Position numbers and translations under genes: made by a program. 45,580 bases of DNA from Gordonia otitidis NBRC 100426 (GTDB lineage Bacteria > Actinomycetota > Actinomycetes > Mycobacteriales > Mycobacteriaceae). Position 1 is the first letter of the stretch; each line of letters opens with the position of its first letter. Below the pieces are notes generated by a model. The model did no database searches. It was given only the letters and a program-made list of their open reading frames with translations, and was not told the DNA's origin. Shown one piece after another: positions 1 to 8,815 of the stretch. The stretch covers positions 1 to 45,580 of the forward strand of contig NZ_BAFB01000152.1 of assembly GCF_000248075.1 (NCBI RefSeq), in the 5' to 3' direction.

Positions 1-2
1 CA

Positions 3-1148
3 TTACGACTGCTCGACGATCTGCGTCTCGAACACGGACGACTCGACGTCCCGCTGCCGATCGGCGAGGAGGGCGGCACCCTTCAGGTCGAGCTCAACCA
101 CACCGATCCGGCCGTGCTGCCCGCAGGCTTCCGCACCGACACCAACGACTCTCGTATTCTCGCGTGCGCGCTGAACCTGCGCGCAGAGGGCAAGGACGTC
201 ACGCTGGTGTCCAAGGACACGCCGCTGCGCGTCAAGGCCGGCGCGGTGGGACTCGACGCCGACGAATACCACGCACAGGACGTCGTGGTCTCCGGGTGGT
301 CGGGCATGGCGGAGCTCACCGTCGAACAGCCCGTCATCGACACACTGTTCGCCGACGGGATCGTCGATCTCGACGCAGCACGAGAACTGCCGTGCCACAC
401 GGGGGTTCGACTCCTCGGCCACGGCTCCGCGAGTGCACTTGGCCGGGTCAACGAGGCCAAGCAGGTGCAATTGGTGCGGGGAGATCGTGAGGCATTCGGA
501 CTGCACGGTCGCTCGGCTGAGCAGCGGGTCGCGCTCGATCTACTCCTCGACGACAGCGTCGGGATCGTGTCGCTCGGCGGCAAGGCGGGCACCGGAAAGT
601 CGGCTCTCGCGCTGTGTGCTGGCCTCGAGGCCGTGTTGGAGCGTCGCACGCAGCGCAAGGTGGTCGTGTTCCGGCCACTGTATGCCGTTGGCGGACAACA
701 GCTCGGCTATCTCCCCGGCGGTGAGGCCGAGAAGATGGGCCCGTGGGCGCAGGCGGTGTTCGACACCCTCGAAGGTCTTGCCTCGCAGGAGGTCATCGAG
801 GAGGTCCTCAGCCGCGGCATGCTGGAAGTGTTGCCGCTCACGCACATTCGCGGACGGTCGCTCCACGACTCGTTCGTCATCGTCGACGAGGCCCAGTCAC
901 TGGAACGAAACGTACTGCTGACGGTCCTGTCGCGGCTGGGTACAGGGTCGCGGGTGGTGCTCACGCACGACGTCGCACAGCGCGACAACCTGCGCGTCGG
1001 GCGTCACGACGGCGTCGCGGCGGTCATCGAGAAACTCAAGGGCCACCCACTGTTCGCGCATGTGACCCTGACCCGCAGCGAGCGATCCCCGATCGCCGCA
1101 CTGGTCACCGAGATGCTCGAGGAGTTCGCGCCGGGCGCGACCTACTGA
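3..1148 (+). CDS. PIN-PhoH family ATPase (PhoH2-like), 5' partial
   Basis: The frame is open to the left edge, so the start lies outside the window and about 381 residues are visible. The first ~150 visible residues match the C-terminal part of a PIN RNase domain (acidic residues in DTNDSRIL and the [12 protein letters not shown] stretch). A PhoH ATPase domain follows, with Walker A GKAGTGKS near visible residue 192 and Walker B FVIVDEAQ about 95 residues later. PIN-PhoH proteins (M. tuberculosis Rv1095, PhoH2) are reported RNA helicase/RNases, often treated as toxin-antitoxin-derived. M. tuberculosis keeps phoH2 close to fum and glpX, as here. Ends TGA and faces the FAD oxidase convergently. 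The family call is firm; the substrate is not visible from sequence. Confidence 0.9.
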   Translation, partial: LRLLDDLRLEHGRLDVPLPIGEEGGTLQVELNHTDPAVLPAGFRTDTNDSRILACALNLRAEGKDVTLVSKDTPLRVKAGAVGLDADEYHAQDVVVSGWSGMAELTVEQPVIDTLFADGIVDLDAARELPCHTGVRLLGHGSASALGRVNEAKQVQLVRGDREAFGLHGRSAEQRVALDLLLDDSVGIVSLGGKAGTGKSALALCAGLEAVLERRTQRKVVVFRPLYAVGGQQLGYLPGGEAEKMGPWAQAVFDTLEGLASQEVIEEVLSRGMLEVLPLTHIRGRSLHDSFVIVDEAQSLERNVLLTVLSRLGTGSRVVLTHDVAQRDNLRVGRHDGVAAVIEKLKGHPLFAHVTLTRSERSPIAALVTEMLEEFAPGATY

Positions 1149-1182
1149 CAGCTGCTCACCAGCCCTTCAACACAACGACTTC

Positions 1183-1260
1183 CGCCCGCGCATCCCATCC
1201 GGTGCGCGGGCGGTGGTCTGCGCATCCCATCCGGTGCGCGGGCGGTGGTCTGCGCCCGCG
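1183..1260. terminator. Repeated GC-rich hairpins between convergent genes
   Basis: CGCCCGCGC (1183-1191) pairs perfectly with GCGCGGGCG (1204-1212) over a 12-nt loop. CGCGGGCG (1237-1244) pairs with CGCCCGCG (1253-1260) over an 8-nt loop. The arms can also pair with each other in alternative ways because the unit is duplicated. It lies between two convergent stop codons, so a bidirectional terminator is the simplest reading. There is no U-tract, as is usual for actinobacterial terminators. Confidence 0.55.
1189..1252. repeat. Perfect tandem duplication, 2 x 32 bp
   Basis: Positions 1189-1220 and 1221-1252 are identical 32-bp copies, each starting CGCATCCCATCC and ending GGTGGTCTG, directly abutting. 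The duplicated unit carries one arm of the hairpins in this intergenic space. It is non-coding and probably a slippage or unequal-crossover product. Confidence 0.9.
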
Positions 1261-1333
1261 GGCGGGGACGGATGTGTGTCGTACCGGAGGAATCGGTCAC
1301 TGCAGCACGTACGTCTCAGGAATCGGCACACGG

Positions 1334-2728
1334 TCACCCCGCCCGACCCGAGATGCGGTCCGCGACACGGGCGATCACATCCGAACTCGACGACTCCGAC
1401 GCCAGTTCGCGGCGGTCGGCGGCGCGGTACGCCCCGTACATGGTCGCAACCCCCAACCAGCGCAACGGCTCCGGCTCCCACTTCCTCGCGTGATGCGCGA
1501 CCCACGGCAGGTCGGTGAGGTCTGTCCGGTCGCCGACGACGAGGTCGCGCAGGGTGCGTGCCGCGACGTTGGTCGTCGTGAGGCCTGAGCCGACATACCC
1601 CGACGCCGAACCGATCCCGGTGGTCTGGTCGAAGTCGATCGAGGCGGACCAATCGCGACTCACCCCGAGTACGCCGCACCACGCGTGGGCGATCTCGACG
1701 TCCGCGGTTGCCGGGAACATCTCGTGCAGGGCCCTGATCAGTGACAGCGCCGTTCGCTCCTGGGTCGTCCCGTTGTCGTCGATTCGCGAACCGAACCGGT
1801 AGGGCACTCCGCGCCCGCCCAGCGCGATGCGGCCGTCCGCGGTGCGCTGAGAATAGGTGTAGGCGTGCGCGGTCTCGCCGAGCAGTTCCGCTCCGGCCCA
1901 ACCGATCTCGTCCCACGTCGACGTCGACAGCGGTTCGGTGACGATCATCGAGGAGTTCAAGGGCAGCAGTGCGCGGTGGTGTCCGGGCATGGTTGCGGTG
2001 AACCCCTCGAGGCAGACCAGAATGGTCTCGGCGCTCACTGTTCCCCGTGTCGTGCGGAGCATGCGCGGGCTGATCTCGGTGACCGTGGTGTCCTCGTAGA
2101 TCGTCACTCCGGTGCGGGACACGGCGTCGGCGATGCCGCGCGTGAGTTTCATCGGATTGACCCGAGCGCACTGCGGCGAGTACATCGCCGCTTGAGCGCC
2201 CGGAATCGTCAGACGGTCGTCGAGCGCGTCAGCGTCGAGCAGTTCCCAGTCGTCGGCGCCGACATGCCGCTCGAAGTCGAGCTCGCCACGCAGGCGGGAC
2301 TCTTGCGCGGCGCACCGCGCGATGTGCAGCACACCGGACTTCACCGCGTCGCAGTCGATGCCCTCGGCGTCGATACGGGACAGGACCTCGTCGACGCCTG
2401 CGCGCATGGTGGCGGTGAGCCGACGATTCGCGTCGAGACCGTCACGTCCGCGTTGCTCGGCGATGTCGGCGTAGTGCGACCGATTGCCCGGGACCTCAGC
2501 CGACAACCAGCCGCCGTTTCGACCCGACGCGCCGAAGCCGCAGAACTCCTTCTCGAGCACCACGATGCGTGCATCGGGCAGTGCTTTGGTCAGGTAGTAC
2601 GCCGACCAGATGCCGGTGAGTCCTCCGCCGACGATGGCGATGTCGGTGTCGATATCGCGATCGAGCCCAGCACGCCGTCGGACGGGATCGATCGTCGAGA
2701 ACCAGAATGAGACGTCTCCGTTGCGCAT
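1334..2728 (-). CDS. DAO-family FAD-dependent amine/amino-acid oxidoreductase
   Basis: 464 aa. An N-terminal Rossmann dinucleotide motif (IAIVGGGLTG, about residues 29-38) is followed by the FAD-binding VVLEKEFCGFGASGRNGGW region typical of the D-amino-acid-oxidase (DAO) superfamily, including PuuB-type gamma-glutamylputrescine oxidase and similar amine oxidases. The C-terminal GYVGSGLTTTN segment is the usual second FAD contact. It is divergent from the amidohydrolase-pot operon, so oxidation of an imported amine or polyamine derivative is the likely role; this is inference from context. No clear Shine-Dalgarno precedes the ATG. A TACCGT hexamer 7 nt upstream would allow a leaderless transcript, but its -35 is poor. 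Confidence 0.85.
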   Translation of the reverse strand: MRNGDVSFWFSTIDPVRRRAGLDRDIDTDIAIVGGGLTGIWSAYYLTKALPDARIVVLEKEFCGFGASGRNGGWLSAEVPGNRSHYADIAEQRGRDGLDANRRLTATMRAGVDEVLSRIDAEGIDCDAVKSGVLHIARCAAQESRLRGELDFERHVGADDWELLDADALDDRLTIPGAQAAMYSPQCARVNPMKLTRGIADAVSRTGVTIYEDTTVTEISPRMLRTTRGTVSAETILVCLEGFTATMPGHHRALLPLNSSMIVTEPLSTSTWDEIGWAGAELLGETAHAYTYSQRTADGRIALGGRGVPYRFGSRIDDNGTTQERTALSLIRALHEMFPATADVEIAHAWCGVLGVSRDWSASIDFDQTTGIGSASGYVGSGLTTTNVAARTLRDLVVGDRTDLTDLPWVAHHARKWEPEPLRWLGVATMYGAYRAADRRELASESSSSDVIARVADRISGRAG

Positions 2729-2928
2729 GGAAGAGACGGTAGGCCACTCAATGTTGCGAGCAGATTAAGAAGCGGTTGTTCAGATGGATAATTGCTGCGG
2801 AATCAGTGACGATTCTCCGCAAGAACATCGAATTTCGGCAGTCGAGCCACTGCTCGGGGGAGCTTGTCGCAGTGGTGACCCAGCGGGTCGTCGGCTCGAC
2901 CTGCCGGCACGGAAGGACCGCAACGCAC

Positions 2929-4599
2929 GTGGCTGTACCGCTTCCGGACACCGTCTTTCACTCGGGTCCGGTCTTCGACGGGTATCGACTCCACGACGAC
3001 CTGGCGGTCGGTGTGCGTTCCGGGCGGGTCGTCGCGATCGGCCCGACCGACCGCGTCGTGTCGCTCGTGGCCGGCGCGCAGCGTATCGACCTGGCGGGAC
3101 GGCTACTCCATCCGGGATTCACCGACGCCCATGTCCATGCGCTGTTGGCGGGCGTTGACCGCAATGCGTGCGACCTGACCGATGCCGACGACGCCGACGC
3201 AACCCTCGACGCTATCGCCGCCTATGCCGCAGCGACCGATCGTGACTGGATCGTCGGCTCCGGCTGGACCATGAGCCATTTCGAGCGGGGCTGCCCGACC
3301 GCTGCCGCACTCGACGCCGTCGTCGACGACCGTCCGGTGTTCCTGCTCAATCGCGACCATCACGACGCGTGGGTCAACTCGCGAGCGCTCGAGCTCGCCG
3401 GCATCGACGCTGCGACCCCCGACCCGTCGGACGGGCGCATCGAGCGGGCCGCTGACGGCTCGCCAACGGGAACCCTGCATGAGGGTGCGATGGACCTCGT
3501 CGCCCGGCACGTACCGCAGCCGGGCGCCGCCGAACAGTACTCGGGACTGCTCTGCGCGCAGGAGTACCTGCATTCGCTCGGTGTCACGGGCTGGCAGGAG
3601 GCAATCGTCGGGGAGTACCCCGGCATGGCCGATCTGGACTCGGTGTACACGGCAGCCGAGGAGGCGGGCGATCTCACCGCGCGGGTCGTCGGCGCGTCAT
3701 GGCTCCCGCGCGATCTCGATCGCTGGGCGGTCGACGACATCGTCGCGGGTTTCGCGGCGCGGCGGGCGAACACCGCGGGCCGACGGTGGAGCGTGCACTC
3801 GGTGAAGATCATGGTCGACGGGGTGGTGGAGAATCGCACCGCGGCCATGACGGAGCCGTACTGTCAGGATGATGCGAGCAGGCGCGGATGTGCGTGCGCG
3901 CCTGCCGACACCGGACTGGCGTACTTCGACCAGAAAGTGCTCACCGAAGCGGTGATCTCTTGCGACGCCGCAGGACTCGACGTCCACTTCCATGCCATCG
4001 GCGATGCTGCCGTGACCTCCGCGCTCGACGCGGTGGAGGCGGCCCGCATCGCGAACGGGCTGACGGAAGGCCGACATCACATCGCACATGTGCAGTTGAT
4101 CCGACCGGAGGACATCAGTCGTTTCACGCAGCTCGGTGTGACCGTCAACATGCAGGCGCTGTGGGCGTGCAACGACGACTCGATGGTGAGCCTGGTGCGT
4201 GAGGCGATCGGCGAGCAGCGATATCAGTGGCACTACCCGTTCGGGTCGCTCGCCCGATCGGGGGCCGCGCTTGCCATGGGTAGTGACTGGGCGGTGAGCA
4301 CACCCGATCCGTGGGCCGCGATCTCCGTCGCCGTGAACCGCATCCCGCCCGGCGAGTCGGTCGAGCCGCTCCTCCCCGACGAAGCGCTCGACCTGACCAC
4401 CGCGCTCGCCGCATACACCCGCGGGTCGGCACACGTGAACAGGCGCGACCAGGTCGGGGTCATCCGGCCGGGAGCACGTGCCGATCTGGTCATCGCAGAC
4501 CGCAATCCTTTTGCCGAGCAACCGGACTCGCTCTGGCAAACCCGAGCCGACCTGACCGTCGCCGACGGTGAGATCGTTTACGAGAGGACCCACTCATGA
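2929..4599 (+). CDS. Amidohydrolase family 3 (YtcJ-like metal-dependent hydrolase)
   Basis: I chose the GTG at 2929 (about 556 aa) because GGAAGGA lies 11 nt upstream and homology starts there; the frame stays open further upstream to 2776. The protein begins with the small beta domain (DTVFHSGPVFDG) typical of amidohydrolase superfamily 3. Then comes the metal-binding HPGFTDAHVH motif (HxH), later NRDHHDAWVNS, the VDFxxxG-like VDGVVENRTAAM, HFHAIGDAA, and a C-terminal GARADLVIADRNPF ending, all YtcJ-like. Such enzymes hydrolyse amide or cyclic amide bonds in unknown small molecules. It overlaps potA by ATGA, so it is co-transcribed with the importer and probably cleaves the imported compound or its oxidation product. 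The substrate cannot be read from sequence. Confidence 0.85.
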   Translation: MAVPLPDTVFHSGPVFDGYRLHDDLAVGVRSGRVVAIGPTDRVVSLVAGAQRIDLAGRLLHPGFTDAHVHALLAGVDRNACDLTDADDADATLDAIAAYAAATDRDWIVGSGWTMSHFERGCPTAAALDAVVDDRPVFLLNRDHHDAWVNSRALELAGIDAATPDPSDGRIERAADGSPTGTLHEGAMDLVARHVPQPGAAEQYSGLLCAQEYLHSLGVTGWQEAIVGEYPGMADLDSVYTAAEEAGDLTARVVGASWLPRDLDRWAVDDIVAGFAARRANTAGRRWSVHSVKIMVDGVVENRTAAMTEPYCQDDASRRGCACAPADTGLAYFDQKVLTEAVISCDAAGLDVHFHAIGDAAVTSALDAVEAARIANGLTEGRHHIAHVQLIRPEDISRFTQLGVTVNMQALWACNDDSMVSLVREAIGEQRYQWHYPFGSLARSGAALAMGSDWAVSTPDPWAAISVAVNRIPPGESVEPLLPDEALDLTTALAAYTRGSAHVNRRDQVGVIRPGARADLVIADRNPFAEQPDSLWQTRADLTVADGEIVYERTHS

Positions 4600-5711
4600 C
4601 CGCAGTCGAAGCCGCCAAGCCGACGGAGGTGAGGACCGCGCAGCGCGGTGCCATCTCACTGCACGGCGTGACCAAGGTGTACGACAACGGCCACGTCGCG
4701 GTGACGAACATCGATCTCGACGTCGCCGCAGGAGAATTCGTCTCGCTACTGGGGCCGTCGGGATGCGGCAAGACGACGCTCCTGCGCATGCTCGCCGGGT
4801 TCGAGCGGCCCACAGAAGGCGACATCACGCTCGACGGCACGTCGATCATCGACGTCCCGCCGGAGCGTCGACCCGTGAACACGGTGTTCCAGTCCTACGC
4901 GTTGTTCCCGCACATGTCCGTGGCGCAGAACGTCGGGTTCGGTCTGCGCCAGCGCAAGGTCGCCAAGAAGGAGATCGGGCAGCGCGTCGCCGAGGCGCTC
5001 GAGCTCGTGCAGATGACCCGCTTCGCCGATCGTAAGCCGGCCATGCTGTCGGGTGGGCAGCAGCAGCGCGTGGCACTCGCTCGCGCGCTCGCCAACCGCC
5101 CGGACGTACTGCTGCTCGACGAGCCAATGAGCGCGCTCGATCGCAAGCTGCGCGAGGAGATGCAGATCGAACTCAAACTGCTCCAGAAGGATCTGGGCAC
5201 CACCTTCGTGTTCGTGACACACGATCAGGAGGAGGCGCTCTCGATGAGCGATCGCATCGTCGTGATGAGTGAGGGCCGTGTCGCGCAGGTCGGCGACGGC
5301 AAGGACATCTACGCCAAACCGGTGAACCGCTTCGTTGCCGACTTCGTCGGAAAGCAGACGTTCTTCGACGTGACCGCAGGCATGACGGACGGTCGTCTCC
5401 CGACCACCGACGGCCCCTTCGTGGTCGCGGACGACCCGGACAGCCTGTCGGGCGACCTCGTCGTCGCCATCCGGCCGGAGGCGATCTGGTTCGCCGAGAC
5501 GCAGGCCGACATCGACGGCGCCGACAACGTCATTTCCGGCACCACCGCCGGTGTCTCGTTCCTCGGCGACCTCACGCAGGTCGTGGTCACGACCGACGCG
5601 GGCACCGAGGTGTTGGTGCGCGGTGCGACACGCAACTTCCCGGAACTGCGCGAGGGTCAGCACGTCACGTGCACGTTCGCCGGTGCCGACACGCGGGTGT
5701 TCGTCAAATGA
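4596..5711 (+). CDS. potA: Polyamine-type ABC transporter ATP-binding protein
   Basis: 371 aa. The cytoplasmic ATPase has Walker A GPSGCGKTT (about residues 54-62), Q-loop VFQSYALFPH, signature LSGGQQQR, Walker B VLLLDEPMSALD and H-loop FVTHDQEEAL. A C-terminal TOBE-type domain (about residues 280-371) is typical of the PotA/spermidine-putrescine and related importers. The start ATG overlaps the amidohydrolase stop, and its own stop overlaps the start of the binding-protein gene, so translation is probably coupled across the operon. The symbol refers to the family; the actual ligand could be another cationic or amine compound. Confidence 0.85.
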   Translation: MTAVEAAKPTEVRTAQRGAISLHGVTKVYDNGHVAVTNIDLDVAAGEFVSLLGPSGCGKTTLLRMLAGFERPTEGDITLDGTSIIDVPPERRPVNTVFQSYALFPHMSVAQNVGFGLRQRKVAKKEIGQRVAEALELVQMTRFADRKPAMLSGGQQQRVALARALANRPDVLLLDEPMSALDRKLREEMQIELKLLQKDLGTTFVFVTHDQEEALSMSDRIVVMSEGRVAQVGDGKDIYAKPVNRFVADFVGKQTFFDVTAGMTDGRLPTTDGPFVVADDPDSLSGDLVVAIRPEAIWFAETQADIDGADNVISGTTAGVSFLGDLTQVVVTTDAGTEVLVRGATRNFPELREGQHVTCTFAGADTRVFVK

Positions 5712-6892
5712 GCCGGCAGCCACGGGCAGACGACGATCCGACGGCGGTGCGCGCCCTCGTCCCGCGCGCGGCCGTGTCCCGGATCACCCGCCGCAGCTTC
5801 CTCGCCGGAATAGGCGTCACCGTCGCAGGTCTCGCCGTGACGGCATGCGGGGGAGACAAGACCATCGCCCCGTCGAAACCGGTGTCCGATGACATGGAGA
5901 GCCAGCTCAACTACTACAGCTGGGGAGACTACGAGGACCCGGGTGACCTCGACGCGTATCGCAACAAGTTCGGTGTGCGGCTGCAGGTCGACTCGTTCGG
6001 TTCGAACGAGGAGATGATCGCGAAACTCGCCGCGGCCCGCGGCACCTCCGGCTACGACGTCGTCGTCCCGACAGGTGTGTACATCCCGCAGATGGTCGAG
6101 CACGGCCTCCTCGACGAACTCGACCACTCCCGGATACCCAACCTGAAGAACCTGGAGGAGCGGTTCTTCAATCCGCCGTGGAATCCGAACTCGCGCCACG
6201 CAGCCTGCAAGAACTGGGGAACGACGGGGTACATGTACCAGAAGTCGCTCACCGACAAGACCCCGACGTCGTGGAAGGATTTCATCGATCTCGCCCGCGG
6301 GCCCGCGAAGGGCAAGGTGAGCGTCGTCGAGGATCCGTGGGAGGTCGTGTCGATAGCGATGGGATCGATGAACATCGACCCGAACACGACGAACGCCAAA
6401 GACCTTGCCGCAGCTCGAAACATCCTCGTCAATCAGCTCGCTCCGACAATCCAGGGCTACAACTCGTCGATCACGTCGATCGTCTCGGGAGGTGCCTACA
6501 CGCTGTTGCAGGCATGGAACGGCGACGCCCGCCTGGCCCTGATGAACGAGAGTGAGCCCGACAAGTGGGGCTTCGTGTACCCGTTGCCCACAGCGAACCT
6601 CTTCACCGACAACTTCGCGATAGTCCGTGGTACTCAACACCCCGCTGCCGCATACGCATTCATCAACCACATGCTCGATCCGGAGGTCTCGTTCACCGAA
6701 CTCCAGTACATCGGCTACCAGACCGGGATCAAGGGCATGGTCGAGAAGGCGAAAGCCGCTGACCTCCCGTTCCCCGAACTGCTCTTCCCGTCCGACGAGA
6801 TCGTCGATCGCCTCGTCGTCGCCACCGTCGACTCGGCAACCCAGGAACGCACCGAGATCCTCAATCAGATGCAGGCGAGGAGCGCCCGATGA
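5708..6892 (+). CDS. potD: Tat-type lipoprotein, PotD-like substrate-binding protein
   Basis: The start at ATG 5708 forms an ATGA overlap with potA (394 aa). The N-terminus carries a twin-arginine motif (TRRSFLAG) followed by a hydrophobic stretch and a lipobox ending LAVTAC, so export as a folded, lipid-anchored extracytoplasmic protein is likely. The mature part (YYSWGDYEDPGDLDAYRNKFG..., then VPTGVYIPQMVEHGLLDELD and the W-rich middle) matches SBP_bac_8/PotD-like receptors for spermidine/putrescine-type ligands. It overlaps the permease gene by ATGA. Ligand identity is inferred from family and from the adjacent amine oxidase. Confidence 0.85.
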   Translation: MSRQPRADDDPTAVRALVPRAAVSRITRRSFLAGIGVTVAGLAVTACGGDKTIAPSKPVSDDMESQLNYYSWGDYEDPGDLDAYRNKFGVRLQVDSFGSNEEMIAKLAAARGTSGYDVVVPTGVYIPQMVEHGLLDELDHSRIPNLKNLEERFFNPPWNPNSRHAACKNWGTTGYMYQKSLTDKTPTSWKDFIDLARGPAKGKVSVVEDPWEVVSIAMGSMNIDPNTTNAKDLAAARNILVNQLAPTIQGYNSSITSIVSGGAYTLLQAWNGDARLALMNESEPDKWGFVYPLPTANLFTDNFAIVRGTQHPAAAYAFINHMLDPEVSFTELQYIGYQTGIKGMVEKAKAADLPFPELLFPSDEIVDRLVVATVDSATQERTEILNQMQARSAR

Positions 6893-8745
6893 CCACGACA
6901 GACACGCTCGCGCCGACACCGCAGCATTCCGAGCCGGACGACAAGCCGATTCGTACCCCCAAACCCCCACTCCGACAACGTCTCTTCGGTGCGGGCGGTC
7001 TTACCTTCCCGGCATGGGCCTACATCGTCTTCTTCTTCGTCATCCCCCTCGCGCTGGTGATCTGGTACAGCTTCGGGTACAAGCCCGACCAGTTCACGAC
7101 GTACGCCACCGATCGCCTGTCGTTCGACAACTATGGCGAGGCATTCGGCTCTGACTACCGATCCACCTTCTCCAACACGCTCCAGATCGCCGTCATCGGT
7201 GTCCTGCTCACGTTGCTGATCGGCATCCCGTTCGCGTATTGGCTTGCGGTCAAGAGCAATCCACGGCGACGTCCGCTGTACCTCGCGCTGATCATCGTCC
7301 CGTTCTTCACCAACTTCCTCGTGCGGACCATCGGTTGGCAGATCACGCTGGCGCCCTCGGGTTGGTTGTCGAGCGCGATGCAGAGTATGGGGCTCGGCGA
7401 ACTCGGCATCCTGTACACACGTGCGGCGGTACAGATCGGCGTCGTCTACAACTACCTACCGCTGATGATCTTCCCGCTCTACGTCGCGATGGATCGCGCC
7501 GGTCTGTCGTTACGTGAGGCGAGCCGGGATCTCGGGGCGAACCGGTGGACCACGTTCTTCCGGATCACACTCCCGCTCGCCTCGCCGGGCATCGCGTCGG
7601 GTGTCCTGCTCGTGTTCATTCCACTGATGGGCGACTACGTGACGCCGTCGGTGCTCGGCGGCGCCAAGGGGACGATGGCGGGACAGATGATCGCGGCACA
7701 GTTCGAGACCGCTCAGAACTGGGCGCTGGGGTCGGCGATGACGGTGTCGCTGATGCTGGTCGTGCTGTTGTGCGTGGTTCTCGCCGGGTTGGTCATCCGT
7801 GCGATCGCCACCTACCTGGACAAGCGGGTGTTCGATGTCCGACTTCCCGACGCCACCGGCCAGAAGTCCGGTCCGTTGCCGCCCCTGACCATGAAACCGC
7901 TACGCACACAGTTCGATTGGTACACATTCGCGATCAAGGCGTGGGCCGTCATCGTGTTCCTGTTCTTGTTCCTGCCGATCGTGGTCATCGTCGTGTACTC
8001 GTTCAACACCGGTCGCCTCCTACAGCAGTTCGATTCGTTCGGGTTCACCGCCTACTCCGATGCGCTCACCAACGACACGATCGTCAGGTCGGTGGAGGTG
8101 TCGCTCGAGGTCGGCGTGCTGTCCGCTCTGCTGGCCACGGTGCTCGGCGGGTTCGCGGGCATCGGAATCGGCATCTCACGCAGGCCACGATGGTGGTCCG
8201 TCGGGCTGCTGGGGCTGCTCACCGTCACACTGGTCACCCCCGACATCGCCGACGCGGTGGCCTTCCTCCCGTGGTACGTCACCCTCGGCGTGGACGGCGG
8301 GCTCACCCCGTTCAACAACGGCCTGTTCCGTCTGGTCATCTCGCACGCCGTGGTGTCGATGGTGGTCGTCACGTTCATCGTGCGAGCCCGCGTTGCCTCG
8401 CTCGACCCTGCGCTCGAAGAAGCCGCAGCCGATCTCTACGCGTCGCCGGTGGCGCGGCTGCGGCACGTGATCCTGCCCGCGGCCATGCCGGGAATCATCG
8501 CCGGCATGCTGCTGGCTTTCACCTTCAGCCTCGACGACGTCGTGATCTCGACTTTCGTGCAGCAGCCGGGGTACACACCATGGCCGGTCTACGTGTTCTC
8601 CAACGTGCGCGTCGCGTTGCGTCCGGAGGTCGCGGCGATGTCGACGCTCATGTTGGCTCTCACCCTGGTGGTGCTGGCGGTGTCCGCGGCGATCCTGCGT
8701 CGTAGCGGTGAGGACTCGAACTCGATGGTCAAGATGCTCGGCTGA
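6889..8745 (+). CDS. Fused PotB-PotC-type ABC permease
   Basis: 618 aa, about twice the length of one permease subunit. It contains two complete BPD_transp_1 membrane domains. The first has the EAA loop LREASRDLGANRWTTFFRIT (about residues 204-223), and the second has LEEAAADLYASPVARLRHVI (about residues 508-527). Roughly twelve membrane segments are visible; a hydrophilic linker (about residues 310-345) joins the halves. In most bacteria PotB and PotC are separate proteins that pair as a heterodimer; here one gene encodes both halves. It is the last gene of the amidohydrolase-pot operon, and 34 bp separate its stop from the dyad in front of the SDR gene. Confidence 0.88.
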   Translation: MTTTDTLAPTPQHSEPDDKPIRTPKPPLRQRLFGAGGLTFPAWAYIVFFFVIPLALVIWYSFGYKPDQFTTYATDRLSFDNYGEAFGSDYRSTFSNTLQIAVIGVLLTLLIGIPFAYWLAVKSNPRRRPLYLALIIVPFFTNFLVRTIGWQITLAPSGWLSSAMQSMGLGELGILYTRAAVQIGVVYNYLPLMIFPLYVAMDRAGLSLREASRDLGANRWTTFFRITLPLASPGIASGVLLVFIPLMGDYVTPSVLGGAKGTMAGQMIAAQFETAQNWALGSAMTVSLMLVVLLCVVLAGLVIRAIATYLDKRVFDVRLPDATGQKSGPLPPLTMKPLRTQFDWYTFAIKAWAVIVFLFLFLPIVVIVVYSFNTGRLLQQFDSFGFTAYSDALTNDTIVRSVEVSLEVGVLSALLATVLGGFAGIGIGISRRPRWWSVGLLGLLTVTLVTPDIADAVAFLPWYVTLGVDGGLTPFNNGLFRLVISHAVVSMVVVTFIVRARVASLDPALEEAAADLYASPVARLRHVILPAAMPGIIAGMLLAFTFSLDDVVISTFVQQPGYTPWPVYVFSNVRVALRPEVAAMSTLMLALTLVVLAVSAAILRRSGEDSNSMVKMLG

Positions 8746-8778
8746 CGAGGGGACAGCCGCAGAAAAGACGACGCCGTG

Positions 8779-8808
8779 CTTGAACCTGAAATTGGGTTCA
8801 AGTACGGT
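8779..8808 (+). promoter_or_regulatory. Promoter with palindromic operator for the SDR-ACAD-kinase-tetR operon
   Basis: CTTGAACC (8779-8786) and GGTTCAAG (8795-8802) form a perfect 8-bp dyad with an 8-bp spacer. Inside it TTGAAC (8780-8785) is a good -35, followed by exactly 17 bp and TACGGT (8803-8808) as -10. The ATG at 8816 lies 7 nt after the -10, so the transcript is probably leaderless; no Shine-Dalgarno is present. A dyad covering the -35 and spacer is what a repressor such as the TetR protein of this operon would bind. The promoter and dyad are seen; the regulator is inferred. Confidence 0.7.
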
Positions 8809-8815
8809 TTCGTCT

